From: Mesorhizobium sp. LMG 17147
GTDB lineage: Bacteria > Pseudomonadota > Alphaproteobacteria > Rhizobiales > Rhizobiaceae
Assembly: GCF_024297145.1 (NCBI RefSeq)
Contig: NZ_JANCTC010000006.1
Span: forward strand, 62,001-126,000
Length of the DNA stretch: 64,000 nt
Direction of reading: 5' to 3'
The stretch's first letter is position 1. Every line of letters begins with the position of its first letter. Positions 26,189-34,546 of this stretch are shown here, piece after piece. Both the position numbers and the translations under genes were made by a program. The notes beneath the pieces are model-generated. The model ran no database searches. It was given only the letters and a program-made list of their open reading frames with translations, and was not told the origin of the DNA.

Positions 26189-28750
26189 ATGGCAGGGTTT
26201 CCGGAAAAGGCGAAGGTCGTCATCGTCGGGCTGGGCGGCATCGTCGGCGCATCGGTCGCCCATCACCTGATCGAGCGCGGATGGGACGATATTGTCGGCA
26301 TCGACAAATCGGGCATCCCGACGGATATCGGCTCGACGGCGCATGCCTCCGACTTCTGCTACACGACCAGCCATGATTTCCTGTCGTGCTGGACGACGCT
26401 CTATTCCATCGATTTCTACGAAAAGATGGGTCATTACGCCCGCATCGGCGGCCTCGAGGTCGCACGCGTCGGCGACGACGCCCGCATGGCGGAAATCAAG
26501 CGCAAGATCGCCTCGGCGAAGGCCTTCGGCACACGCGCCCGCCTGATCGATCCCGCCGAGATCAAGGAAAAATTCCCGCTGATCGATGAACAGATGGTAC
26601 AGGGCGGCCTGTGGGATCCCGATGCCGGCCTCGTCATCCCGCGTTCGCAAACAGTCGCCGGCAAGCTGGTCGACCAGGCGGAAGCCTCGGGCAAACTCAA
26701 GGCGTTTGCCAACACCTCGGCCAGGTCGCTCGTCATCGAGAACGGCCGCATCAAGGGCGTGGTGACCGACCGCGGCACCATCCAGGCCGACTACGTCGTG
26801 GTCTGCACGGGCATCTGGGGGCGGCTGATCGCGGAGATGGCGGGCGAGGACCTGCCGGTCATGCCGATCGACCACCCGCTCACCTTCTTCGGGCCGTACA
26901 CCGAGTTCGCAGGCACCGGCAAGGAGATCGGCTGGCCGCTGCTGCGCGACCAGGGTAATTCGGCCTATATGCGCGATACCGGCGATCCCAGGACCGCCGA
27001 AGGCGGGCAGATCGAATGGGGTTATTACGAAGAGACCAATCCGCGCCTTTGCCATCCGCGTGATATTCTCGAGAAAAACGAGGCGCGGCTTTCGCCGTCG
27101 CAACGCGATCTCGACATGGAGCAGATCCTGGCGCCGCTCGAGCGCGCCATGGAACTGACGCCGATCCTGGGCGAGCTAGGCTACAATGAGAGCCACTCCT
27201 TCAACGGGCTGCTGCAGGTGACGGCGGACGGCGGCCCTTCGATGGGCGAAAGCCAGAAGGTGAGGGGCCTCTGGTATGCCGTGGCGATCTGGGTCAAGGA
27301 CGGTCCCGGCATGGGCAAGCTCATCGCCGACTGGATGACAGACGGCCGCACGGCGATCGACCATCACGCCATCGACTATTCGCGCTTCTATCCGCACCAG
27401 ACGAAAGAGCAGTTCATCTGGGACCGCTGCACCGAAACGGCGATGAAGGTCTACAATCCGGCGGTCCATCCGCGCGAGCCCTTCTCCAAGGCCCGCAATG
27501 TCCGCCGCTCGCCGTTCTGGGAGCGCGAGAAGGAACTCGGCGGCTATTTCATGGAGCTCGGCGGCTGGGAGCGCGCCCATGGCTACGCCGCCAACGAGCA
27601 TCTGCTCGAGAAATACGGCAACCGGGTGCCGGTGCGCCGAAACGAATGGGATAACCGCCACTTCTGGCGCGTCTCGAACGCCGAGCATCTCGCCATGAGC
27701 GAGGATTGCGGCATCGTCAACCTGTCGCATTTCGCCATGTACGACGTCGAAGGCCCGGACCATGTCGCGCTGATGGAATGGCTGTGCGCGGCAAAGATCG
27801 GCGGTGACGGCAATATCGGCAAGGGCATCTATACCCATTTCCTCGACGAGGCAGGCATGGTGCGCGCCGACCTGACCGTCATCCGCATGGCCGACCGCTG
27901 CCGCGTCATCGACGGCGCTGATGCCGGGCCGCGCGACTTCCAGTACATGCGCCGGACGGCAGAAGACAAAGGCTTCGACGTTACCGTCACCGACGTGACC
28001 GAGAAGTACGTGACCATTGGCATCTGGGGTCCGAACGCGCGGGCGACATTGAGCAAGTGCGTGGAAAACCCCGACGGGCTGACGCCGGAGAATTTTCCCT
28101 TTGCCGCGATCAAGCCCGTCAGGATCGCCGGCAAGGACGTGACCGCCTTCCGCATCTCCTATGTCGGCGAGCAAGGCTGGGAACTGCACATGCGCTACGA
28201 GGACGGCCTCGCTGTCTGGGACGCGCTGCGGTCGACCGGCGTGATGGCCTTTGGCGTCGAGACCTATGCCAACAGCCGCCGTATGGAGAAGAGCCTGCGT
28301 CTGCAAAACGCGGATCTGTTGACCGAATATAATCTGCTGGAAGCCGACCTTGCCCGACCGAAGGTCAAGGAGGCCGATTTCTGCGGCAAGGCAAAGCATC
28401 TGGAATATCGCGCCCGGGTGCACCAGCCGGCCATGCTTTGCACGCTTATCATGACAGACAATACCGATTCCAACGGCGTTCCGCGCTATCCGGTCGGCAC
28501 GATGCCGGTGATGGACCCGCAAACCGGTGAGACGCTCGTCGACGAGCTCGGCCGCCGCTCCTTCACGACCTCGGTGGCCTATGGTCCGACCCTCGGCAAG
28601 AACATCGCGCTCGCCTACCTCCCCTGGGCGTATTGCCAGGAGGGCCGCAAGCTGAGCGTCGAATATTTCGGCGAGAAATACCCGGTCGAAGTGGCCGCCG
28701 TCGGCTACAGGCCGCTCTACGACCCGGAGAACCTCAATCCGCGCAGCTAA
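26189..28750 (+). CDS. Dimethylglycine dehydrogenase-like FAD/GcvT protein (copy 3, divergent)
   Basis: An 853-residue FAD/GcvT fusion. The Rossmann motif is GLGGIVG near residue 14. The FAD-linking region reads DIGSTAHASDF, so His52 is kept but the Trp of the WHAAG motif in the other copies is replaced by Ala. The GcvT half follows from about 455 (WRVSNAEHLAMSEDCGIVNL). ATG 26189 follows GGAG at 26176-26179. Unlike the other three copies it stands alone on the plus strand and is followed by a terminator. Its substrate is probably a different N-methylated compound; the FAD may or may not be covalently bound. Confidence 0.85.
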   Translation: MAGFPEKAKVVIVGLGGIVGASVAHHLIERGWDDIVGIDKSGIPTDIGSTAHASDFCYTTSHDFLSCWTTLYSIDFYEKMGHYARIGGLEVARVGDDARMAEIKRKIASAKAFGTRARLIDPAEIKEKFPLIDEQMVQGGLWDPDAGLVIPRSQTVAGKLVDQAEASGKLKAFANTSARSLVIENGRIKGVVTDRGTIQADYVVVCTGIWGRLIAEMAGEDLPVMPIDHPLTFFGPYTEFAGTGKEIGWPLLRDQGNSAYMRDTGDPRTAEGGQIEWGYYEETNPRLCHPRDILEKNEARLSPSQRDLDMEQILAPLERAMELTPILGELGYNESHSFNGLLQVTADGGPSMGESQKVRGLWYAVAIWVKDGPGMGKLIADWMTDGRTAIDHHAIDYSRFYPHQTKEQFIWDRCTETAMKVYNPAVHPREPFSKARNVRRSPFWEREKELGGYFMELGGWERAHGYAANEHLLEKYGNRVPVRRNEWDNRHFWRVSNAEHLAMSEDCGIVNLSHFAMYDVEGPDHVALMEWLCAAKIGGDGNIGKGIYTHFLDEAGMVRADLTVIRMADRCRVIDGADAGPRDFQYMRRTAEDKGFDVTVTDVTEKYVTIGIWGPNARATLSKCVENPDGLTPENFPFAAIKPVRIAGKDVTAFRISYVGEQGWELHMRYEDGLAVWDALRSTGVMAFGVETYANSRRMEKSLRLQNADLLTEYNLLEADLARPKVKEADFCGKAKHLEYRARVHQPAMLCTLIMTDNTDSNGVPRYPVGTMPVMDPQTGETLVDELGRRSFTTSVAYGPTLGKNIALAYLPWAYCQEGRKLSVEYFGEKYPVEVAAVGYRPLYDPENLNPRS

Positions 28751-28783
28751 GCATTGGGACGGTCGCAAAAATGTGACCGAATG

Positions 28784-28813
28784 AGCCCGGCTCTTCACCG
28801 GGCTTTCTCTTTG
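28784..28813 (+). terminator. Rho-independent terminator
   Basis: A stem AGCCCGG/CCGGGCT with a 7-base loop followed by TTCTCTTT lies 34 bp after the stop of the third FAD/GcvT gene. Confidence 0.8.
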
Positions 28814-28843
28814 TCGATCGGCGATTTTCGCTTAACGTGCGGC

Positions 28844-29692
28844 ATGTCTGGTTTTGCCCGTGCAAGACATTTCGTCTCGGGTGCCGCCGCGCTGGCGTCG
28901 GTGCTATGGCTAACGGCAAACTCCCGCGCCGCCGAGGCGGTCGATGTCGAACTGGTGCTGGCAGTCGACGTTTCGCTGTCCATGTCGCCCGACGAGCTCG
29001 AAATCCAGCGTCATGGCTATGCGGCGGCGCTGACGCACGACGATGTGCTGCAGGCAATCGGCGAAGGCGCTCATGGCAAGATTGCCGTCACGTATGTCGA
29101 ATGGGCTGGCGCGACCTGGCAGCAGGTCGTCGTGCCGTGGACGGTGATCGCCAATCGTGCCGACGCCGAGCGGCTGGCAGCGCAGCTTTCCGCTCATCCG
29201 CCGGCCAGTGCCAGGCGCACCTCGATCTCCGGCGCGCTGGAATTCGCCAGCGATCTCTTTGCCGAAAGCGGCTTCCAGGGCGTCAAGCGGGTGATCGACA
29301 TTTCGGGTGACGGCCCCAACAACCAGGGCGCACCTGTCGATATCACCCGCGACGCCGTGATCAAGCAAGGCATCACCGTCAACGGCCTGCCGCTGATGAC
29401 CAGGGGCGGGTTCACCAGCGCCTACGATGTCAACAATCTCGACCGCTACTACAGCGACTGCGTCATCGGCGGGCCGGGCTCCTTCATGATCCCGGTCAAT
29501 GACTGGACGCAGTTTCCGGAGGCCATCCGCCGCAAGCTGGTGCTGGAGCTTGCCGGTCCGGCCTCGCCGCGGCGAGCGGCGGAAGAGGCGGCGCATCCGC
29601 CATTGGTGCTGGCACAGGACATCCCCGTCACCGACTGCCTGGTCGGCGAAAAAATGTGGCGCGACCGCAGCTGGATGTACAACACCCGCTAA
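28844..29692 (+). CDS. DUF1194 exported von Willebrand A-like protein
   Basis: A 282-residue protein from ATG 28844 with a signal peptide (ARHFVSGAAALASVLWLTAN then SRAA). The mature protein begins with VELVLAVDVSLSMSPDE, a metal-ion-dependent adhesion (MIDAS) motif DxSxS. The later blocks ISGDGPNNQG and RDRSWMYNTR are typical of DUF1194. It is likely periplasmic and may mediate protein interaction. Longer open sequence upstream lies in the terminator region and was excluded. No operon partner is evident. Confidence 0.82.
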   Translation: MSGFARARHFVSGAAALASVLWLTANSRAAEAVDVELVLAVDVSLSMSPDELEIQRHGYAAALTHDDVLQAIGEGAHGKIAVTYVEWAGATWQQVVVPWTVIANRADAERLAAQLSAHPPASARRTSISGALEFASDLFAESGFQGVKRVIDISGDGPNNQGAPVDITRDAVIKQGITVNGLPLMTRGGFTSAYDVNNLDRYYSDCVIGGPGSFMIPVNDWTQFPEAIRRKLVLELAGPASPRRAAEEAAHPPLVLAQDIPVTDCLVGEKMWRDRSWMYNTR

Positions 29693-29804
29693 TGGCGAAG
29701 TTTGCTGCCGGTGATGACATACCGCAGTGCAGCATCTGCTTCATTGACAAGCCTGTGCGCGTCTGTGACACAATTCTCCATCCGAACAAAAAAGGGGAAC
29801 CGAC

Positions 29805-30755
29805 ATGAACAGGATCGGAATTCTTGCAGCAAGCTTGACGCTTGCCGTCGGATTGTCCGTGCCGGCCACCGCCGCTACATCGGTTAGCATCGGCATCAGC
29901 GGATGGACCGGCTTTGCGCCGCTGACGCTCGCCAAGCAGGCCGGCATCTTCGAAAAGCACGGCCTCGACGTCACCTTGAAGAAGGTGCCGCAAGCCAGCC
30001 GGCCCCTCGCCATCGCCAGCGGCGACCTGCAATGCGCCGCCACTACGGTCGAGACCTGGCTGGTCTGGAACGCTAACGGCGTGACGACCAAGCAGATATT
30101 CCAGCTCGACAAGTCCTACGGCGCCGACGGCATCGTCGCCCGCAACGACATCAAGACCGTCGCCGATCTCAAGGGTAAGTCGGTCGCGTCCTCGGCGCCG
30201 GGCACGTCGCCCTATTTCATGCTGGCCTGGGTGCTCAACAAGAACGGCATGTCGACCAAGGACGTGACGGTCGTCAACCTGGAGCCGGACGCGGCGGCGC
30301 AGGCGTTTCTCGCCGGACAGAACGATGCGGCGGTCACCTATGAGCCGTTCATCTCGGCGGTGCGCGAAAAGTCCGACCAGGGCCATATCCTTGTGACCAC
30401 TCTCGATTATCCGATGGTGCTCGACACGGTCGGCTGCACGCCGGAGTTCCTCAAGGCCAATCCGGATGCGGCCAAGGCGCTTGCCGACAGCTATTTCGAG
30501 GCACTTGACCTGATAAAGAGCGACCCGGCGAAATCCTATGAGACGATGGGCGCCGACGTGAAGCAGTCGGCCAAGGAATTCGAAGAGTCGGCAAAATACC
30601 TGAAATGGGCCGACAAGGCTGAAAACAAGCAGTTCTTCACCAAGGAATTCCAGGACTTTTCCAAGACCGCCGGCGAGCTTCTGCTGCAGATGGGGTTGAT
30701 CAAGGAAGCGCCCGACGTATCGACATTGGCCGACACCAGCGCCGTCGCCGACTAA
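29805..30755 (+). CDS. NMT1/SsuA-type ABC transporter substrate-binding protein
   Basis: A 316-residue periplasmic binding protein with a signal peptide (MNRIGILAASLTLAVGLSVP, cleavage near ATAA). GISGWTGFAPLTLAKQAGIF and SSAPGTSPYFML are typical of NitT/TauT binding proteins for sulfonates, nitrate/cyanate or small amines. It is followed by a strong hairpin, a broken permease and an ATPase. If no other permease serves it, this importer may be non-functional. The ligand is unknown. Confidence 0.86.
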   Translation: MNRIGILAASLTLAVGLSVPATAATSVSIGISGWTGFAPLTLAKQAGIFEKHGLDVTLKKVPQASRPLAIASGDLQCAATTVETWLVWNANGVTTKQIFQLDKSYGADGIVARNDIKTVADLKGKSVASSAPGTSPYFMLAWVLNKNGMSTKDVTVVNLEPDAAAQAFLAGQNDAAVTYEPFISAVREKSDQGHILVTTLDYPMVLDTVGCTPEFLKANPDAAKALADSYFEALDLIKSDPAKSYETMGADVKQSAKEFEESAKYLKWADKAENKQFFTKEFQDFSKTAGELLLQMGLIKEAPDVSTLADTSAVAD

Positions 30756-30773
30756 CCGGCAGGATTGTCGCCC

Positions 30774-30802
30774 GGCGGCGGCGCGTGCGCCGCCGCTTTT
30801 TC
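30774..30802 (+). terminator. Intra-operon GC-rich hairpin with T run
   Basis: A near-perfect 10-bp stem GCGGCGGCGC/GCGCCGCCGC (30775-30784 and 30787-30796) is followed by TTTTT. Placed between the binding protein and the permease, it would attenuate read-through, a usual way to make more binding protein than membrane components. Confidence 0.8.
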
Positions 30803-30826
30803 ATTCCGATCAGAGGACGGTCGAAG

Positions 30827-31559
30827 ATGCCGCGCCCCTTGCATCCGGTCTCGCCGGGCATTCGAACCGTGCTCGGCATTTCGTTCTTCGTGCTGTTCGT
30901 GGCGTTCTGGGCGTGGATCACGCTTGGCGGCCACGTCAATCGCATTTTCCTTGCCGATCCGCTGTCGATGGTGAGAGACGGTTGGCGGCTGCTGGTCGAG
31001 GACCGCTTCTGGCTCGACATCCTTATCACCATCTGGCGCGTCTTCGGCGGGTTCCTGATGGCGGCCATCGTTGCCGTGCCGCTTGGCATCGTGATGGGTG
31101 CCTGGAAGCCCGTGGAGGCGTTCCTGGAGCCGTTCGTCTCCTTCGCCCGCTATCTGCCGGCATCGGCCTTCATCCCGCTGCTCATTCTGTGGGCGGGCGT
31201 TGGCGAGCTCGAAAAACTGCTGGTGATCTTCGTCGGCTCGGTGTTCCAGATCATCATCGCGGTCAAGGTAGGCGGCACACGGCGACAACGGCATCGTGCG
31301 GCGCGTGATCATGCCGGCCAATGCGCCGGAGATTGCCGAGACCCTGCGGCTGGTGCTCGGCTGGGCCTGGACCTATGTCATCGTCGCCGAGCTGATCGGC
31401 TCGTCGTCGGGCATCGGCTACATGATCATCAACAGCCAGTCGCGGCTGGCGACAGGGCAGATCATCTTCGGCATCATCGTCATCGGCCTGATCGGGCTGT
31501 TGTCCGATTTCGCCTTCAAGGCGCTCAACCGTTGGCTGTTTCCATGGAGCCTGGCGTGA
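30827..31559 (+). pseudogene. ABC transporter permease with internal deletion and frameshift
   Basis: Reading starts at ATG 30827 behind AGAGGACGG and gives a normal NitT/TauT-type permease up to IIIAVKVGGT at about base 31279. There the frame ends in meaningless sequence, while the rest of the permease (GDNGIVRRVIMPANAPEIAE through to FPWSLA) continues in another frame to TGA 31557-31559. Compared with intact relatives about 13 residues are missing between the two parts, covering the start of the EAA loop that docks on the ATPase. So this is a deletion of roughly 40 bp that is not a multiple of three, possibly between short CGGCG repeats. An ORF from 30785 runs through the shift into the ATPase frame and would make a chimera. 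An assembly error is possible but less likely, as sequence is missing. Confidence 0.78.
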
Positions 31560-32341
31560 GCAAGCTGGTCATCGAAGGCGTCTCGCGCACCTTCGCCGGT
31601 GTAGGCGGTGGGCAGCCGGTCAAGGCGCTGATGCCGATCGATCTGGCGGTCGCCGCCAACGACTTCATCACCATCCTGGGGCCCTCCGGCTGTGGAAAGT
31701 CGACGCTGCTCAGGATCGTCGCCGGCCTCGAAGCGCCGAGTGGGGGACGTGTTATGCTCGACGGCAGGGTGGTGGACCGGCCCGGTCCAGACCGCGGCAT
31801 GGTTTTCCAGTCCTATACGCTGTTTCCGTGGCTGACGGTCGCCGAGAACATCGGCTTCGGCCTGCGCGAACGTGGAATGGCCGAGCACGAGCGCAACGAA
31901 ATCGTCGCTTCTTACGTCGATCTCGTCGGGCTGAGAGGTTTTGAAAACCATTGGCCGAAGCAGCTTTCCGGCGGCATGCAGCAGCGCACCGCGATTGCCA
32001 GGGCACTGGCCAACGATCCGGAGATCCTGCTGCTCGACGAGCCGTTCGGAGCACTCGACAACCAGACCCGAGGGCTGATGCAGGAGCTGCTTCTCGGCAT
32101 ATGGGAGCGCCGGCAAAAAACGGTGCTGTTCGTCACCCATGACATCGAGGAGGCGATCTTCATGGCGTCGCGCGTGGTGGTGATGACGACGCGCCCCGGC
32201 CGCATCAAGTCGGACGTTGCCGTCGACCTGCCGCATCCGCGCCACTACACGCTGAAGACCAGCCCGGAGTTTTCGGCACTGAAGGCGCGGCTGACGGAAG
32301 ACATCCGCGTCGAGGCGATACGCACGGCCGAAGTGCATTGA
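31556..32341 (+). CDS. ABC transporter ATP-binding protein (NitT/TauT type)
   Basis: A 261-residue ATPase subunit. Walker A GPSGCGKS, Q-loop MVFQSYTLFPW, signature LSGGMQQR, Walker B ILLLDEPFGALDNQ and the switch His in VTHDIEEA are intact. I prefer the GTG start at 31556, which overlaps the permease stop as GTGA and has GGAG 6-7 bp upstream; an ATG at 31544 is the alternative. It belongs with the binding protein at 29805 and the broken permease. Confidence 0.88.
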   Translation: MSKLVIEGVSRTFAGVGGGQPVKALMPIDLAVAANDFITILGPSGCGKSTLLRIVAGLEAPSGGRVMLDGRVVDRPGPDRGMVFQSYTLFPWLTVAENIGFGLRERGMAEHERNEIVASYVDLVGLRGFENHWPKQLSGGMQQRTAIARALANDPEILLLDEPFGALDNQTRGLMQELLLGIWERRQKTVLFVTHDIEEAIFMASRVVVMTTRPGRIKSDVAVDLPHPRHYTLKTSPEFSALKARLTEDIRVEAIRTAEVH

Positions 32342-32372
32342 CTCGGCGGGCTTCGTTCAGCCGATGGCCCGA

Positions 32373-33395
32373 TCAAGCCGCCAGAAGCTGCTTGCGGTCG
32401 ACGCGTTCCTGTTGCGGCGAGCGGGCGTACAACTCGCGATAGCATTTGGAGAAATGCGAGGCGGAAACAAAGCCGCAGGCGACTGCCACTTCGACCACCG
32501 GCAACGACGACTGGATCAGCAGGTGCCGGGCGCGGTCGAGGCGGATCTCCAGATAGTAACGGGCAGGGGAGCGCCCCATCTCGGTGCGGAACAGGCGCTC
32601 AATCTGCCGGCGCGACAGGTCGACATGGTCAGCGATCTCGATCAGCGAGAGCGGCTCGGAGAGATTGGCTTCCATCAGCTCGATAATGGTCAGCACCTTG
32701 GAATTCTGCACGCCAAGGCGCGCGCGCAGCGGCAGGCGCTGGCGGTCGGTCGGGCTGCGCACGCGATCGGTCAGCACCTGCTCGCAGACGCGGTTGACGA
32801 GGCTCTCGTCGAAATCGTCGCCGATCAGCTTCAGCATCATATCGAGAGCGGCGGTGCCGCCGGCGCAGGTGTAGATGTTCTGGTCGATCTCGAAGAGGTC
32901 GGCGAAGACATTGGCCTTGGGGAACGCCTCGGAAAAGCCCGGCAGGTTCTCCCAATGGATGGCGCAGCGCTTGTTGGACAACAGGCCTGCTGCGGCCAGG
33001 ATATGCGCGCCGGTGCACAGGCCGCCGACGGCAACGCCGCGATTGTACTCCTCGCGCAACCAGGCAAAGGCCGATTTGTTCTGGTAGCGCTCGACATTGA
33101 TGCCGCTGCAGACGATGGCCATGTTCGGCCGGTCCGGTCCGGACATCTTCTTGCGCTCTTCCTCCAGCGAGGTGTTGACGGCGCATTCGACGCCGTTCGA
33201 GGCGCGCACCGGCTTTCCGTCGATGCTGGCGAGCCGCCAGCGATAGGCTTCATAGCCGAGCATGCGGTTGGCCGAACGCAACGGATCGAGCGCCGTTGCG
33301 AAGGCGATCATGGTGAAATCGGGGACCAGGAAGAATACGAACGATCGCCGGATCGGGTGCTTTACGACGTTCACGGGTAGATCCTCACGCTGCAA
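32373..33395 (-). CDS. GlxA/GbdR-type AraC-family transcriptional regulator
   Basis: A 340-residue regulator with an N-terminal DJ-1/PfpI-like (GATase1) domain (about 16-190, with GGLCTGAHILAAAG containing Cys127) and a C-terminal AraC HTH domain (about 235-335: LIEIADHVDLSRRQIERLFR and VACGFVSASHFSKCYR). The same architecture is found in GbdR, which senses glycine betaine and dimethylglycine in Pseudomonas, and in arginine and carnitine regulators. With soxBDAG, four DMGDH-like genes and corrinoid betaine genes near, a betaine or dimethylglycine sensor is a good candidate. It converges on the ABC ATPase gene. Confidence 0.88.
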   Translation of the reverse strand: MQREDLPVNVVKHPIRRSFVFFLVPDFTMIAFATALDPLRSANRMLGYEAYRWRLASIDGKPVRASNGVECAVNTSLEEERKKMSGPDRPNMAIVCSGINVERYQNKSAFAWLREEYNRGVAVGGLCTGAHILAAAGLLSNKRCAIHWENLPGFSEAFPKANVFADLFEIDQNIYTCAGGTAALDMMLKLIGDDFDESLVNRVCEQVLTDRVRSPTDRQRLPLRARLGVQNSKVLTIIELMEANLSEPLSLIEIADHVDLSRRQIERLFRTEMGRSPARYYLEIRLDRARHLLIQSSLPVVEVAVACGFVSASHFSKCYRELYARSPQQERVDRKQLLAA

Positions 33396-33576
33396 TGGCG
33401 CGAACAGGATGTCGCGATCAGCATAGCGACATCAGGAAAAACGTTTCCTGTCAATCGGCTAGATGGCAACGGAGCGACTTTATTTGCGACATGGGTCGCA
33501 AATGGGCAATCGCTGTGCGGCGAAGGACGTGACAGGCCGCCGGATCGACCAACGAGCCTACGCAGTCTGCGCACAC

Positions 33577-33607
33577 GAAAACGCCGCCTCGGCAAAACCG
33601 AGGCGGC
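33577..33607 (-). terminator. Rho-independent terminator for the 44-residue ORF
   Basis: A 10-bp perfect stem GCCGCCTCGG/CCGAGGCGGC (33583-33592 and 33598-33607) has a 5-base loop. On the minus strand it is followed by TTTT. It lies about 50 bp downstream of the small ORF at 33659-33793. Confidence 0.88.
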
Positions 33608-33658
33608 GCTGGATCGACTTCGAAGCAGCGCTGGGCTGCTTCCGCCAGGATTGCTGCC

Positions 33659-33793
33659 TCAGGCGACGAAGCCGAGGCGCGCGGCAGCCATGGCCCCGGT
33701 CTGGCCGGGCATGGTGTTGGCCAGGCGCTGGCGCTCGAGCGCGGTCGTCAGGTTCATTTCGCGGCGGGCAAAGAGGCGGGCAAAAAGCTTCAT
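33659..33793 (-). CDS. Small conserved-looking protein, 44 residues
   Basis: A 44-residue ORF beginning MKLFARLFARREMNLTTA and ending AARLGFVA. GGAG lies about 9 bp before the ATG, and a terminator follows, so transcription and translation signals frame it well. It is basic at the N-terminus. I do not recognise a named family. It resembles in size and setting the small DUF1127 genes found at 34131 and 36706. Confidence 0.6.
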   Translation of the reverse strand: MKLFARLFARREMNLTTALERQRLANTMPGQTGAMAAARLGFVA

Positions 33794-34130
33794 GATCATC
33801 TCCATTCGGTTGCTCAGACGGGTCGCCTTCGCTTGATGGAGTGGGGCAGCTCGTTTGTTGATGATGATATAGGCTTACGTGAGGGGAAACTAAATCGCAA
33901 AAGCGAAGCACTTGATATGAAAAGCGACACGGAATGCGACAAATTTGGGCAACCTGCCCAGGATTTTCGATTATTTACAATGTGTTGATTGCCAGTGCGG
34001 GCTGCTATGCGACTTGCTCATATGCGGCATGCGACGGCGACATGGCTCGGGAAAATCATTTTTGAATATAAACAAAAAGGCCTGCCGGGCTGATCTGCGC
34101 GGCAGGCCTTCAGCTATTGATACACACGGT
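33794..34130. other. Intergenic region of 337 bp
   Basis: No convincing gene. It is more AT-rich than its neighbours and holds a terminator (34070-34110) for the DUF1127 gene and the promoter region of the 44-residue ORF. I see no other repeat or site in it. Confidence 0.6.
34070..34110 (-). terminator. Rho-independent terminator
   Basis: The stem GGCCTGCC/GGCAGGCC (34079-34086 and 34101-34108) is followed on the minus strand by TTTTTGTTT. It lies about 20 bp beyond the stop of the DUF1127 gene. Confidence 0.88.
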
Positions 34131-34316
34131 TTACTTTGCTCCAGCCCAAGATCCTACACCATGGCGAGTGCCGGTCTTGGCATCGGCAGCTTCGGGCCAG
34201 CCGATATCCTTCTGCAGTTCAATCGGCAGCGCGCGGATGGCGCGTTCCGTCTGGTAGCGGGCACGGGCCTCGCTGAACTCGGTCGCGATCCGACCGATGG
34301 ATGACAGGATAGACAT
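34131..34316 (-). CDS. DUF1127 small protein
   Basis: A 61-residue protein with the DUF1127 (YjiS-like) signature IRALPIELQKDIGWPEA near residues 27-43. ATG 34316 follows GGAGAATGAG on the coding strand. Such small Arg-rich proteins are multi-copy in Rhizobiales, and some influence RNA turnover or phosphate and carbon responses. The gene is divergent from the LysR regulator and ends near a terminator. Confidence 0.85.
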   Translation of the reverse strand: MSILSSIGRIATEFSEARARYQTERAIRALPIELQKDIGWPEAADAKTGTRHGVGSWAGAK

Positions 34317-34546
34317 CTCATTCTCCTTCGCGTTGGGCCGGGATTGTCCCGGCGCTTGCAGCGTCAGGCGGTACACCGGGTTTGTTTCAGCTTCATTTCG
34401 TGTCGATTGCAGGTCCGTGTCATGGTTGTTTCGGGACCACTTCGATGCGTCCTGCCTTCGATGGAGTTGACTATCCTCCCAAACTGATGTTCAATCAAAC
34501 GAAATGGAATGATGGTTTGCATCAGAAAAATTGAAGGTCGCTTGCC

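Noticed and set aside
27176..28798. 540-residue minus-strand frame opposite FAD/GcvT copy 3
   Set aside because: Antisense shadow of a real gene with clear family matches on the plus strand.
29690..29804. Sigma-54 promoter before the second substrate-binding protein (TGGCGAAGTTTGC)
   Set aside because: The spacing between GG and GC is one base short of the -24/-12 rule.
30785..32341. A 518-residue permease-ATPase fusion protein
   Set aside because: The middle third is nonsense sequence from a frameshift. The true permease C-terminus lies in another frame and the ATPase has its own start.
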